The notes under the pieces were generated by a model. The model did not search any database. It worked only from the letters and a program-made list of their open reading frames with translations, and was not told the origin of the DNA. Both the position numbers and the translations under genes were made by a program. This document shows, piece by piece, positions 48,614 to 61,250 of a DNA stretch of 64,000 nt. The DNA is from Calliopum simillimum (lineage: Eukaryota > Arthropoda > Insecta > Diptera > Lauxaniidae): positions 23,465,329 to 23,529,328 of the forward strand of contig OX638369.1 in assembly GCA_951812925.1 (NCBI GenBank), given 5' to 3'. How positions within the stretch are numbered: position 1 is the first letter of the stretch; every line of letters starts with the position of its first letter.

Positions 48614-49016
48614 ATATGGGCATTTCTCAGAAAATTTTAACATTTATACTTATATTTGAATTTTAAAAGTGTAAGTTGTAACTACTCAAAATAGTAATGA
48701 TTTTTTGTGAATATTGGCCCGCGCACATATTGTTCAAACATTAACAAGTATGTGGACGGGCCAATATTCACAAAAAATCATTACTATTTATTTTAAGTAA
48801 TTACAACTTACGCTTTTGACATTCAAATATAACCTCTGTAAATGGTAGCACGTCGAGCTCAAAATTGGCGCGAATTCCATATATTTCTACAAAAAAAAAT
48901 TTAATCGACATACTTGTTAATGTTTGAACAATATGTGCGCTGGCCAATATTCACAAGAAATCATTACTACTTTGAGTAATTACAACATAACATACACTTT
49001 TGAGAAATGCCCATAT
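48614..49016. mobile_element. Small foldback, about 403 bp
   Basis: ATATGGGCATTTCTCA at the left is inverted at the right (TGAGAAATGCCCATAT ending at 49016). Inside, inverted blocks repeat (TAATTACAACTTAC; GGCCAATATTCACAA; TTAACAAGTATGT), giving several possible hairpins. A partial copy split by mariner lies at 5566-6580. Confidence 0.75.
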
Positions 49017-49259
49017 GGGGTATTACATACTGTTCCAGAAAGGATTTTGCTTTTGCATCTTCGATTTTTTTGAAACTTTTTTGCCTTATAGTACTAGTTA
49101 AGATAAGCTTCTATGATTTTTTTAAATTTTTTTTCATCAAGCAGTTTTAAAGTTATAAATTTTCAAAAAACTAAAAGAAACTGCAAAAACAACATTTAGT
49201 AGTTTTTTGAAACGCTCATGACTACCGAAAAAGATAATATGTATGAGAAATCCATTGGA

Positions 49260-49620
49260 GGAAAATTTAATGGGGGTCGCTAAATATATTTTTCCACTCC
49301 CGGCAAAGAGGAATTTTATTTTTATATTTTTATCAAAATTTTGTATGGGAGCCCCCTTAAGGGGTAGATAAAAAGGGTTAATTTATTCGAAAAAAAATGT
49401 GAAAGATAAAAAATGAATGGGGATAGTGAATAGTTTTGCTCTCTCCCGGCAATGAGGTACTTTTTGATATTTTTATCACAATTTTGTATAGGAGCCCCCT
49501 CTAGGAGTGGAAAAAGAGGGTAGTACGTTTGAGAATAATATTGAAGAGGTAAGGTTATTGGGGGTCGGTGAACATTTTTACCCTCTTCCGGCAACAAAGA
49601 ATATTTTAGTGATCGTTCAT
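49260..49620 (+). repeat. Short tandem repeat, about 144 bp, 3 units
   Basis: TCCCGGCAANGAGG-type motifs occur with CGGC at 49301, 49447 and 49589 (146 and 142 bp apart). Each unit also contains TTTTTATCAAAATTTTGTAT, GGAGCCCCCT and GGGGGTCG-like blocks. It is not alignable by eye with the 142-bp repeat at 11130 or 63420. Confidence 0.65.
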
Positions 49621-50302
49621 TCACTTTATGGTTAAAGGAATTTGAAACTGGAATTTTGTGAAGGACTCAAGTGTGTGTCATTCTCCGCGTAAGTTTTTTT
49701 TAATATTACTAAATATAGGGGAAAGTGGGGAATCGTGGGCCATGGGGAATCGTGAGACACCGTCACCTTTTGGCAGTATGTCGAGATAAATAGTTAAATG
49801 CAACTGTAATCGTTTTCTCTTAGCCTCAACTTATTTTTACATTGGTTGTTGACAAACGTACGCATTTTATTTGCTTTGTACAATACTCGCCCAAAAAAAA
49901 GTATCTGCAAAATTTTTTTTGCGTGTTTGATTTCCATCATTCTTGGACGAATTGCTACGACAAAACACAGGTAAATATGTCTTTTATTATCGTTAGACCT
50001 TTGCCTTTCAACATACAAAAGTAATTTTGCATGACACTTCAACAAGTCAATTACACGCCGTTGTTTTGCAAAAAGTAGCTTGTGGGGAATCGTGAGCCAC
50101 TTCGTGGGCCACCCATGTTTTGACAGTTTACGTATCAATACACATTTGTATGTTGTGTTTATGATGTTTTGTGCAAAATGGAGGCTGTGAATCAATAAAT
50201 AAAACAATAAATACATATTTTGTATCAAACTTTCTTATTTCCCAAATTGCGTATGTGATTGATCGTGCATAACCCTTCTTCTTCATTTTGTCGATTAAAA
50301 TA

Positions 50303-51162
50303 TTGGGTACACAACTTAAAAACCGGAATTTTTTAGCGAATATATTTTATTCAAAGTATTACCTATTGGAAGCTACAACATTTCCCCATCTTTCAGGCAA
50401 TTTATGAATTCCATCCCAAAAAAATTGCGCCGGCTTGGCGGCCAAAAATTAATCTATCCAATTTTCGATATCTTGAACTTAAGTGAAGCGTATTCCTGAC
50501 AGGGCATTCTGCATCGATCGGAACAAATAATAGTCTGATGGTGCAAGGTCTGGGCTATAAGGCGGGTGAGGAAAAATTTGTATAGATTTCCCATCCGTTG
50601 TTTTCCAGGTAATTTTTGACTGGGGCAGCAATATGTGGCCGAGCGTTGTCGTGGTGGAAAATGATTGACTCATGTCTGGTTGCATACGTTGGCCACTCTG
50701 CCTGGATTTTCTGCTTCAATTGGATTAATTGTTGACGACAGAATTGAGCATTAATGGTTTGGCCACCTGGCAACAGCTCATAATGGGTCACACCTAGCTG
50801 GTCCTGACCAGGACGTTCTTTGTCTTCGGCATCAAAATAACCACTTTTGAACCACTAACGACAGCTTGATTCAGCTGGAGCATAAACTTCTACAGGAATG
50901 CGATGACTTTCGGCAGCTGTTTTCTTTGCAAAAAAATGACCCAACAGAACCTCCCGCAAATGCTGTATTTTTCTCCAATTTTCGAAGTTATTCATCGTGA
51001 AAAATAATAATGATGCACACAAAATAAAATTGTTTTGTTGACTGATTTTGACAGCTGTTAAATGTACCTTCAAAATGACATATATATAAAGTTCGGGCTT
51101 TCACGATATTTGTTAGTACAGACATCCACCGTCAAATTCCGGTTTTTAAGTTGTACACCCAA
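50303..51162 (-). mobile_element. Internally deleted irritans-type mariner (copy 2)
   Basis: The ends are TTGGGTACACAACTTAAAAA on the left and TTGGGTGTACAACTTAAAAA inward from the right, inside TA at 50301-50302 and 51163-51164. It is 860 bp and inserted in the pogo-like element 49728-51459. It is a sister of copy 1 at 5602-6502. Confidence 0.9.
50348..50995 (-). pseudogene. Irritans-type mariner transposase, internal deletion
   Basis: From MNNFENWRKIQHLREVLL at 50995 the gene reads the N-terminal domain, with a stop near 50856 (a Trp codon region before FKSGYFDAEDKERPG), then the same jump to DQLGV as copy 1. HHDNARPHIAAPVKNYLENN carries the second Asp. The same frameshift as in copy 1 precedes YSPDLAPSDYYLF. 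The C-terminus has an extra in-frame TAA shortly before YFE. The first catalytic Asp is absent through the shared deletion. Confidence 0.88.
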
Positions 51163-51461
51163 TAACTTTACTTGTCATTTCAACTAATTCAATAAAGTTT
51201 TGCATCATAATTGTTTGATTTTTACCTAATTACGGCGGTGGCCCACGATTCCCCACCATTTTTGAAAATCGCAAAAACACTAATTTTTTTCAAACCACGA
51301 AAAGTCGGAAAAAACAAAAGAATTGTTAGAAAGTGTAATAGTAAAAAGTTACCTAACTTCATGTAGAATAAGATACCATATTACAATTTGCAAAATTTTT
51401 TATTTTTTTGAAGATATTTGACAAAATAAAAACGTGACCCACGATTCCCCACCTTCCCCTA

Positions 51462-51898
51462 TTATTTTATCCCTACAAACATAATTAAATCAAAAAATAA
51501 TTAGAGGCTATCCACCAGTTCCAACTCTCTGAAAAAAAAAAATTGCTATTCTCATTGTGATATTATTGATTTTGACACATTTCGTCATTCTCTGTTTAAT
51601 CATTTTCCGTCATTTCTTGCAACTTATCATCATTCTCCATTAAGTAACACTCCACCTGGTTTTTTGTTAGTTAAAGTATTTATTTAAAATATTAGAACTA
51701 AAATTTAGTCTTTTAGATGAAACAGTTTTTATTGTATTTGGCAATGAGTTCCATAGTCTAGTGGTATTTACAAAGAATAGTCTGCTGCTGCTTACGTAAT
51801 TAAAGCGAGGAATGATAAGAGTTATATTTCTATTTGACCTGGAAAACTGTAGTTTTTCATATTAATAATAAATAATATAAATAATATAAATATATCTT
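51462..51898. other. Repeat fragments
   Basis: CTCCACCTGGTTTTTTGTTAG (51650-51669 and beyond) belongs to the GGCAACCCT family in inverted orientation. ATTCTC/TTTCCGTCATT motifs recur at 51588-51640. No gene. Confidence 0.45.
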
Positions 51899-53187
51899 AT
51901 ATATGAAGCAAAACACGCCAAGTGTACCAGGTTTAAATTTTTTTGTCTCCAATTTCGTTCAAATTTGGCAATATGGTAGATCCGGTGTGCAAAAACATCA
52001 ATCCGGGAGGATTAGGTCCTAGTACTATTTGTTGTTAAAATACAAGGTGTTGAAGTTGGTGTTCTTTGTCATTTTCATGAAAATTATGTTTTTTCAAACA
52101 TGCATGGATTATACTAAATTTTGTAAGTTGATAAATCTAAGTTACTGGTCCCATTCATTTGAAGTGTTCTTTTTATAAAAAAATATCTCTTGGTAAAAAA
52201 ATTATTTTTTCACCAAAATTTTTTAAAATACTTTTGAATTTTTTTTAAAAAAACCTCCCTTAGATGTTTTTTAAAAATACTTTAAATTAAAGCATAATTT
52301 ATAAGCTTTAAAATGATGTATGACTCAAGATGGGATTCGGACGCTACATGGGTGTTTTTGGCTTTTGAACGCTCGCTGAAGGCAAAAATCTTGTTTTACT
52401 CGAGAGGAAAGCATCTTACGAAAGAAAAGTACTTGGCAAAAAATGCTCAGAATCGTCTAAGGAATACGTGTGAATTTTTTTTGAATTTTTTAGAACTTTT
52501 TTTTTGAATAATTTTTGAAAATTTTTTTTTATGAAAAATTTTTGCAAAAATTATTAAAAGGAAAAAATTTTTTTTTTTAACTTTTCAAAAATTTCCAAAA
52601 AAAAATCACACGTATTGCTTCGACGATTCTAAGCATTTTTTGCCAAGTACACTTTTTACGTAAGATGCTTTCCTCTCGAGTAAAAAAAGATTTTTGCCTT
52701 CAGCGGGCGTTCAAAATCCAAAAACACCCATGTAGCGTCCGAGTCCTATCTTAAGTCATACATCATTTTAAAGCTTATAAATTATGCTTTAATTTAAAGT
52801 ATTTTTAAGAAAAATCTAAGGGGGCTTATTTAAAATAAATTCAAAAGTATTTTTAAGTGTAAAAAATTTTGGTGAAAAAATAATTATTTCACCAAGAAAT
52901 ATTTTTTTATAAAAAGAACACTTCAAAATGAATGGGACCAGTAACTTAGATTTATCAACTTACAAACTTTAGTGTAATCCATACATGTTTGAAAAAACAT
53001 AATTTTCATGAAAATGACTAAAAACGCCGACTTCAACACCCTGTATTTTAACAACAAATGGTACTAGGACCAAATCCTCCCGGATTGTTGTTTTTGCATA
53101 CCGAATCTACCATATTGCCAAATTTGAACGAAATCGGAGACAAAAAAATTTAAACCTGGTACACTTGGCGTGTTTTGCTTCATATAT
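51899..53187. mobile_element. Large foldback element, 1.29 kb (FB-2)
   Basis: ATATGAAGCAAAACACGCCA then AGTGTACCAGGTTTAAA at the left is inverted at the right, ending at about 53187. Arms of about 600 bp match with scattered differences and meet at an A/T-rich centre near 52545. No transposase is encoded. The inner arm (GCTGAAGGCAAAAATCTTG, TTTTACTCGAGAGGAAAGC, ATCTTACGAAAG, CAGAATCGTCTAAGGAA) is clearly related to the inner arm of FB-1 at 13694-14973, while the outer arms are not. The target duplication is not readable because the flanks are AT-rich and the family ends in ATAT. Confidence 0.85.
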
Positions 53188-55503
53188 TGTTTTAGCGAAA
53201 CTTTCGAAAAAACGCAAGGCAACCCTGAAAGTTAATGTTAATTTTATAAAAATGTTCCAGAAGTTAAAATCATTACAATCTATACCTTCAAGTAATAAAA
53301 AAATAAAGAATAGACGGACACAAGAAGGCATGTTTTGGTACTTTTTTAGAGATTTACCCTAATGTTTTTAAGGTTTTGTTGTCATTTTTTAGTAAAAGTT
53401 TTGCTTAGAATGATTTAATTAAACTTAATTGTTATTAAGTCTTTTTATTTATCAAATGATTTTTCACAAATTAAAATGATTTTAATTTTGCTTTTTATTT
53501 ATCTTTAATTCAAACATTTATTTGAAGGTTTTCGTATTTACATTCTTTCAACATTGCTCTCGGATTTTTTCGAATTTTAAAATCTTTAATAGTTATTTAA
53601 CCTAGAAGTCTAGACGTAAAATATATAATGGAATATCCCGAAATTCACATGCGTGTTTATGTACCAAAAGTAAGGTACTATGTCTTTTTTTTTTTTTTGT
53701 TAAAAACACGCGCATACGGCAACACACATATTGTCTTCAAACGATAAATATAAGGGTTACAGCCTTAACCCAAATTGCGCGTGCAATAGCAGCAGCTATA
53801 CCGAAAAAAAGTATCACAGAGACAAGAGTTGTTTGGAATTTTTTGCTTGTGCAGTTGCTCTTAGTCCTTAGCGTTGCATGTTCATTGCAGTGGGGCACAA
53901 AGTAATCATCCCTTCCATATTTTTTGCACATATGGTATGCCTTCTAGCAATAGTTGTTGCTTGTGCAACAATTAAATGCAGCTGCTGCTGTTAACATGGC
54001 TGCTGCACCTAAAAGTATGCATACGAAAAATATGCAGAGCAAAGCATTCTTTTAGGCGTAAAAATAACAATGCCTCATCCACAGCAACAAAAAAAAAATA
54101 ACAATTGAAACAACAACATAGAAATTTGAAAGAAAAAAATTGTTTTTAAAAAACAGCAGCAGCATCTGTCGCATATTGTGTTGCTGTGTGGGAGTTGCCT
54201 ACTCTACACTTCACATGTGTGTATGCGTTTGCATACAAATGTGTCCAAAAATGAATTCGAGCACACAGCGCGACGCCGACACATAAACAGAGATGCCATG
54301 CATATGGGGCGCTCGCTGCTAAGTGCTTGTGTAGGTATTTGTCTTTGCTGCTTTGCTGTATGTGTCAACAGAAAAAGCAGCAGTAGTAAAAACAGCAGCA
54401 GCAGTCAGTTTGACACATAAAAATGTCAAACTCAAGTGATAGAAATACCAGCAGGCATTGCAGGTTATTTTGATTGTGTGTTGGCTTTAAAGTTCAAAGG
54501 CTGTTTACGTGTGTGTGAGTGTTTTTCTGGAGAGACAAATGCAAACTTGAACTAAATGCGGCGTGAACTATTTTTTAAAATAATTTTTTGTGACTGTTTG
54601 ACTTAAGCAAACTTGGCCTTTCAAGTTTAACAGCAATATTTCTTAATTTATAATAAAATTATTTGCAATTCATTGACAACTAATTTAAAAGCTACACTTT
54701 CTCTGCAGCTCAATAGCTTCTCATTTAAATTCATCACACAAATGCTCAACTAAAATCCCCCAAAAAGGCTTATTCAATACATGCAAGCATGACAACAAAA
54801 AAATAGGGATAATCTAAATAAAATCGAATTAAAATGAAATCAATGCTGGTGCTTTTGAATTATCATCACAAAATGAAACAAAAGCATTGCCGGCATTTTG
54901 CTGCTGACTCGACTTGTTGTCCTTTTGTGTTCGAAGTGCGCCATTTAACATAAATCACAATGCGGCACGGCACGGCAACCAGCGCAAACAAATAGCAAAA
55001 TAAAAGTTCAGCGCAAAAAATGTCGGTAAAAAAAAAACTGTGCAAAAATAAAAAACGACACCAAAACAGTCCTACAAAACTTCACAAACAATAAGCAAAG
55101 CCATAAAAAAAGAAGCGCAAAAATGTAGATAAACAAAAAAGATTTTTTTTTATTTTATTTCTTATTTTATTTTGAGTTCGTTCATTTTTTGTCATTTCAT
55201 GCGCTGATTTTTACTTTTCTGCATTTCTTTATTTAGTTATGAAATCCTTTTTTCATATTGTGCTTTTTACAGTCGCTAGTTAGTAGCGTCAGATTGTTCA
55301 AGTAATCGGTTCTGGGGAAAAAATGGCATGTATCGTACAGTTTGACACATAGTGCTAAAACCACTGAAGGCATTTGCCTAAATTTTTCACTGCATATTTT
55401 TACATACTTCAAAAAAGTCTGTTAAAAAAAGTGATTAGATTTTGACAATAGAAAACGGCATTATATTGATTTTAGCAAATCGAGGCCAACCGGAATAGAA
55501 AAA
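53188..55503. other. Non-coding DNA
   Basis: AAGGCAACCCTGAAAGTTAA (about 53217) is a GGCAACCCT-family fragment directly beside FB-2. CAG/CTG-rich tracts occur at 53970-54005, 54155 and 54378-54405. No gene is supported; the frame at 54178-54420 has no known domain. Confidence 0.5.
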
Positions 55504-55708
55504 AGTAATATCCCAGTGTGCCAGACGGTTCATATCTTCGCTTTTTTACCCGTTACGGATCCGTTTCTGATCCGTTTGCGGGAGAGATTCCCAAAAAAAA
55601 AGCGAATCGTTTTTTTCTTTGGAATTTCTCCCGCAAACGGATCAGTAACGGATCCGTAACGGATAAAAAAGCGAAGATTTGAACCGTCTGGCACACTGGG
55701 ATGTTACT
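55504..55708. mobile_element. Palindromic MITE, 205 bp
   Basis: AGTAATATCCCAGTGTGCCA then GACGGTTC pairs with the inverted right end (GAACCGTC, TGGCACACTGGG, ATGTTACT). The arms of about 85-90 bp include GTTACGGATCCGTT and TTTGCGGGAGA and meet around AAAAAAAAAGCGAATCG. No target duplication can be defined. Confidence 0.8.
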
Positions 55709-55838
55709 CATACTCATGCTAACCAAAATGCCGAGGAATGATTCTTTCTGCGTGAAGCTTGTAATTGCTTACAATTTGCTAAAGTAAAGCCTTACTCAAC
55801 TTGTGGGGCTTATCTACTCTCGGATGATAAAAAATTGG

Positions 55839-56185
55839 GTGTCCCATAATTCATGCAAGAATTGAATTAAATAGAAAATCAATTTTTTTCGAATGATTTT
55901 TTTTTTTTTTTGTTGAATCATTAAGAAGATAGGAGAGTTTTGTTTTTGGAACCATACATTGAGCATATACTTGTATACTCTTCGGCTTAGCTAGCACATA
56001 AGCACACTTTTGTCAAAATTTTCCAAGACCGTTTTGCATAAATGTGGCCGAATTTTGTTAATGCAGCGTTAAGTCTCTTTTTAAACTTAAGCTATTTGCT
56101 CTCAAAGTGTTTTATTTTTTTGAATGAAAACAAATAACTGCACAAATGGCAGTGAATTCAAATCTTGATTGAATTATGGGACACA
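55839..56185. mobile_element. Tc1/mariner-type MITE, relative of 3333-3660
   Basis: GTGTCCCATAATTCATGCAA then GAATTGAATT on the left is inverted on the right (AATTATGGGACAC, about 56172-56184). The interior TTTTGCATAAATGTGGCCG and GCACATAAGCACAC blocks match those in the MITE at 3333-3660. No transposase was recognised. Exact ends and TA duplication are unclear. Confidence 0.6.
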
Positions 56186-56349
56186 GAAGATCTGCAGCAA
56201 ATAGATTGTTATTAATCGAACATTTCAATCTTTTCTCGTTCCATTTCACTTTCTACATTTCGAAAATCACTTACAATATCCAAAAATTAAACAGTGGAAG
56301 TCGTACTCGTACGCTTTGAGAAAGATTTCTGATTTTTTTTTTTTTTTGT

Positions 56350-57590
56350 GTTTTTTTTTTAAATAGGCGGCAAACCCTAACAATTTATGTTTGCTTTTAA
56401 AAGGTTCATTTAAGCGTTTTGAAGAATGGGACTTAATTTGGTTTTTAAAAGATATTGTTTGAGGAAAACTTACAAAAAAATATCAGGTGGCAACCCTGAA
56501 AGCTATGTAGAATGTTCAGAAAATTTGTCTGAGCGTTTTTTGAAAACCAAAAATTTATATTTAGTCAAAAACAAGTGTGATTTAAAAAAAAGTTTGGGAA
56601 ATAACTAGGTGGCAACCCTAAAAATTTATGTTTGATTTTGAACAAGTTCATATAAGCGCTTTAAGTGTATGATTTAAGTTGACAAAAGAATATTTAAGGA
56701 AAACTTACAAGAAAATATCTGATGGCAACCCTGAAAATTTATTTACAAGTTTCAGAAAATTTATTTGAGTGTTTTTGAAACCAAAAATTTTAATTTAGTC
56801 AAAACAAGTGTGATTCAAGCAATATTTTGGAAAATATCCAGGTGGCAACGCTAAAAATGTACGTTTAATTTTAAAAATATTCATTTAAGTGTTTTAAGAG
56901 AAGGATTAATTTAGTTTTAAAAAACATGGTTTAAAGAAACTTAGAAAAAAATATCAGGTGGCAGCCCTGAAATTTTCAGAAAGTTTAGCTGATCGTTTTT
57001 GAAATCAAAAGTTTATATGTAGTCAAAAAATATTGTGATCTAAGCAAAATTTTGGAGAATAACTAGGAGGCAACCCTAAAAATTTATATTTGATTTTAAA
57101 AAGTCATTTAAGCGTTTTAGACTAGGATTTTGTTTGGTTTAAAAGTTCATATAAGCGTTTTAGGTTAGGATTTAATTTGTTTTAAAAAATATGGTCTGAG
57201 GAAATCTTAAAAAAATTAGAAGGTGGCAACCTTAAAGTTATCAACAATTTGCAGAAGGTATACCTGAACGTTTTTGAAACTAAAAATTTCAATTAACTCA
57301 AAAAAAAGTATGATTTAAACAAAATTTTAGAAAATAACTAGGTGGCAACCCTAAAAAACAATGTTGGATTTTTAAAAAGTTCGCTTAAGTTTTTTAAGAC
57401 AAAAATTATTTTTTTTTTTTGCAAAAAAAAATGGTAGCAACCCTGAAAATTTTTGTAGGATTTGAGCATTCTTAGAACTACAAATTTCAATTAAGTCCAA
57501 AAAAAAACTATGATTTAAACAAAATTTTGCAAACTAACCAGATGGCAACCCTAAAAATTTTTCCTGGGTTTTTAAAAGGTTTAATGTTAA
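56350..57590 (+). repeat. GGCAACCCT bipartite tandem array
   Basis: Units of about 200-275 bp begin AGGTGGCAACCCTAAAAATT (56607, 56840, 57065, 57340, 57540). Each contains a second half-unit TCAGGTGGCAACCCTGAAA. Between them lie TTTAAGCGTTTTAAG, GGAAAACTTACAAAAAAATA and CCAAAAATTTNNATTTAGTC blocks. The 275-bp unit carries an extra copy of a roughly 50-bp block. The family is dispersed at 8225, 25113, 26042, 51650 and 53217. Confidence 0.8.
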
Positions 57591-58967
57591 TCATACGCCA
57601 TGTTTTGTAAATAAACTAAATTAATGATAACCACAAAAGTTGTGCAAATCCGCACATCACTAGCAAACTCCACGCGTACAGCGCGCATTGTTTTGCTTCG
57701 CATCCTTTACTAAGGACACTTGACAGAGCTTTTTAGCAGTTGTGTACTACTTTTGCCTCTTGCATTTTTTCTAGATTAACATTTTATTTCTATTTGGAAA
57801 AGTTGATTTTATTTCATTTTGTTGTTGCGCGTAAAGATTTTCTTTTTTCCTTTTTCTTTTCTCATTTAAGTCGTTCATCCTTTCAGTGTTTTTGATTTCT
57901 TGCGCTCAATGCAATTCAATGGTGATACAGAACGACAATGACGGCCTTTCTTTCGTTTTAAGTTCGAGAAAACTTTGATTGTAAAGTTAGCTGCAGAGTG
58001 CAGAGTCCTCTTGCTTTTCAATCGCTGATGTTATTGCTCACTTTAGCCTTTCGTTTTTTTCTGATTTTTTTTTTACAACTTTTATTCTCATGCGGTTCTT
58101 TTTAACAGACATCTGCTGTTATTTCTTTCAAATGGGACGCCCACTTCAAGGCATTGACAGATGATGATGATGACGAAATGTTGCATCGATTTTTTTTTCT
58201 TGCAGTGCAAATTGTGAATTTAAATAAAATATTTTTCTTACTTAACGTTTTGCTTTAATATGAAAACAAATTAAGTATCTAACAACTTTCAAATACAAAA
58301 CACCAAACATCGATAAGTATTTCAGGCATCTCAATTATCAAAAATAAATAGCTTGAGTCATTTTTGTCATCAAATAAAATATCTCAATAATTCATTCAAT
58401 TATGAAAGTCCTTCCAAACTTACAAAACGCAATGAATTGGAATTTCTTAGAATTTTATATGCACTTTAATATTAAATAATTTGTCACAAAGTGAAGTTGG
58501 CCATTACTTTAATATAGCATATTAATCACAGCGCTAGCACACGCACACAACAGTAACAAAATCAATGTTCTGTTTCCGCTATGTTGCTGAGTGAATTGGT
58601 CGCATTAGTGAAATTAAAGTGTCATTGAATGTCAAGCGAGTAACATTTCACATTTACTTACATATAACCACCCCCACAATCACTGATTTAATATACCAAA
58701 CAGTCCAATCGCTTGACAGCATGTCAAAATTAATGACAGCATGAGGGCAGACTTCAATTTTTTTGAGAACAGCGACATGAAAAATTGTTAGCTGCGTCGT
58801 TGCAAAAATTTAGTTTTGTTTGCAAATAAGTGCTTAAAATCCTCAGGGTTAAAAATATAAAACTTATCAAGTGAAATTACCTTCAAATTACTAAGACTTT
58901 AAAAAATATGTAGACTAAAGTGATATCTATCTATTTTTTTAAATAATACATTTCAAGTACTTACTTA
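57591..58967. other. Non-coding DNA
   Basis: GATGATGATGATGACGA occurs at 58161-58176 and T-rich tracts near 58065 and 58190. No gene or element end is supported. Confidence 0.5.
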
Positions 58968-59805
58968 TATGTGTGATTTTTAGATAACTGTGCTTTTTCG
59001 AGTTGTGAAATTGGCAGATAATTTTTTTGTATTTTTGTAAGTTTTTTCATGCTATCTTATGTAAACACACTCTTAAAACTCACCTTTTAAGTAGATCGAC
59101 TACAAGTGTGAGTTCACGGCTTTGAGGTCGAAACTGAGAAATTTTGCTGCCATGTTTGTAACCAAATTGCCACGTTGGTGACATTTTAGCCACAGTATGA
59201 TAAAATTATGGTTTTGAAGCGTTTTGATGAGAGATATATTGCATATAATGACAAATTTACACTTCAAGACTAATTTTGCAACAGTGTCATGTCTCCAGTG
59301 GTTCATTTTTTTATACCCTACCGCCCTAAAGATCAACTATGGTTTCATATCCTCTGTTTTTATAGCCGTTTATGGTGGATTGGGATCTCCTAATTACGAA
59401 TCTGATCTTGATTTTTTCTCTTACATCAGTATCCTTAATCATCCTTGCTCAAAAGTGAAAAAATCACAGTTTTGACATCTACTTAACAAAAACAGCAACA
59501 AGTAAAATTAATTTTTGTCAATGGATTCAGACAGCCGAATTTATTATCAACAAGACATGATTTACCGTTTTTCAATTGGATTCCTAGATTCCGAGTTATA
59601 AGCCTTTAAAAAAAGGATACCTCTCAATAACCCACAAAGAATTTTGTGGTAAGTTTTATTATTTTTATCAAAAATATATTTTATCACAAAAATTTTAAGC
59701 CCTTGCAGACTAAAATCGGATGAAAAAATAAGGCTCTGTTGTAGATTTAAGTGAATGAACAGATGAAATTTTGATTTTGTTAATTTGCAAAGCAATAGTT
59801 TAGTA

Positions 59806-61250
59806 AATGGACAGGTGCTTGAGCTTAAGGACAGTGCAAAATTTTTAGGAATAATAGTGGACAAAAAACTAAATTGGAAACTGAATGTCAAAGAAGGACT
59901 AAAGAAGGCGTATGCGGCTTTCTACTCATGTCAGAAAATAATTGGGTTAGAATGGGGCCTTAAGCCGTGGCTAATTCATTGGATATATACGGCAATTATT
60001 AGACCGATATTGTCATATGGTAGTGTAGTTTGGTGGCCATACCTTGAAATACAAAATAATGTGAAAGAATTGGAAAAAATACAAAGATTGGCCCTTTTAA
60101 GGATAACTGGAGCTATGAAAACTACTCCAACAAAATCTTTGGAAGTTATATTGAATGTCCTGCCAATAGATCTCTATATTAGAGAAAAGGCTGCCATAAC
60201 ATCTGTTAGACTAAATCAGAGTTATAATTTCAATAGACTAAGCTATGGTCACACAACCATTTTGCCAGAAATAAGTCAGACAGATTACATTAAAGCTTTT
60301 ACAGATTTTAGTAAAAGCATAAAAGCCCAATATCCCACACTTGAACAATGGGAGAACAAGAATGTCCTTAATTATACCACTTTAGAAGTATATACGGATG
60401 GTTCTAAAATGGACATAGGAACTGGTTGCGGGATCTTCAGTCAAAAAATTAATCTCTCAGAGTCGGTAAAAATATCTGACAATTGTTCAGTATTTCAAGC
60501 GGAAATATTTGCGATAGCAGAGGCGGCAAGGTTGGTATCGATAAAGGATATATCACCTACCGATATAACCATTCACATCGATAGTCAAGCTGCCATTAAA
60601 GCTCTGCAAAATAGGAATATAAGATCTGAGGTAGTCAGCCGTTGTCGTAGAGAGCTTCAGGTTCTTAACGAACAACAAAATTTAAAACTGTGCTGGGTAC
60701 CCGGTCATAAAAATATTCAAGGAAATGAAAAGGCAGATGAGTTGGCTAGGAGGGGCTTATTATTGCCTACAGAGAATATCAATCATATCGTTAAACCACC
60801 AATGTCACACGGTTGCAAGATAATTTCAGATAAAATGGTTTTGGAGATGATGAAGAGATGGGGCAATTCGACCCATTATCAAACGACCAAAACTATTTAT
60901 AACACTCCTAAGATAAGGTTTACTAAATTACTTTAAAAGTGTAGCAAGAGTGAATTAAAGTCTTTTATAGCAGTAGTTACAGGGCATAATACGCTATGCA
61001 GGCACTTGGGACAGATGGGGTTTGAGACTGACGATCTTTGTAGATAGTGTGGAGACAACGACGTGGAAGAGGGTAGTCAACATTATCTTTGCCAGTGCCC
61101 TGCACTTGCAAAAACAAGATATGTGGATCCTTCTTTTTTCAGGATATACGAGAACTTATGGAGATAGACCCCGTTAAGATCCTGAAATACATCAAGGCAT
61201 CAAAATGGGAACAGAGAACACGAATAGTAGCCAACAACAAATGAATAAGC
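59806..61250 (+). pseudogene. LINE polymerase C-terminus with RNase H domain
   Basis: The element-encoded frame begins NGQVLELKDSAKFLGIIVDK, the end of the reverse transcriptase, followed by the thumb region (RPILSYGSVVWWP; LEKIQRLALLRITGAMKTTP). RNase H follows with all four catalytic positions visible: YTDGSKMD near 60391, FQAEIFAIAEAA, HIDSQAAIKAL, and WVPGHKNIQGNEKADELARR near 60691. The frame is open to a TAA at 60934-60936. It then resumes in the same frame as SELKSFIAVVTGHNTLCRHL, has a TAG at 61045-61047 inside a zinc knuckle (C-x2-C, SQHYLCQCPAL) and ends in decayed sequence. RNase H places it in the I/LOA/R1 assemblage; I did not fix the clade. The truncated 5' end and two stops make it inactive, but otherwise it is well preserved and probably young. 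Confidence 0.92.

Larger units (their letters stand above)
49728..51459. mobile_element. Pogo-like element carrying a mariner
   Basis: The left end GGGGAAAGTGGGGAATCGTG then GGCCA pairs with the right end inward GGGGAAGGTGGGGAATCGTG then GGTCA. TA lies outside (49726-49727, 51460-51461). Subterminal copies of GGGGAATCGTG recur at about 49745, 50084 and, inverted, 51244. Without the mariner (50303-51162) it is about 870 bp. The minus frame at 49794-50228 has no recognisable DDE motif. Its terminus aligns in length with those at 44419 and 21213. Confidence 0.7.

Noticed and set aside
49794..50228. 144-aa minus-strand frame inside the pogo-like element, considered as transposase
   Set aside because: No DDE, helix-turn-helix or CENP-B motif could be recognised.
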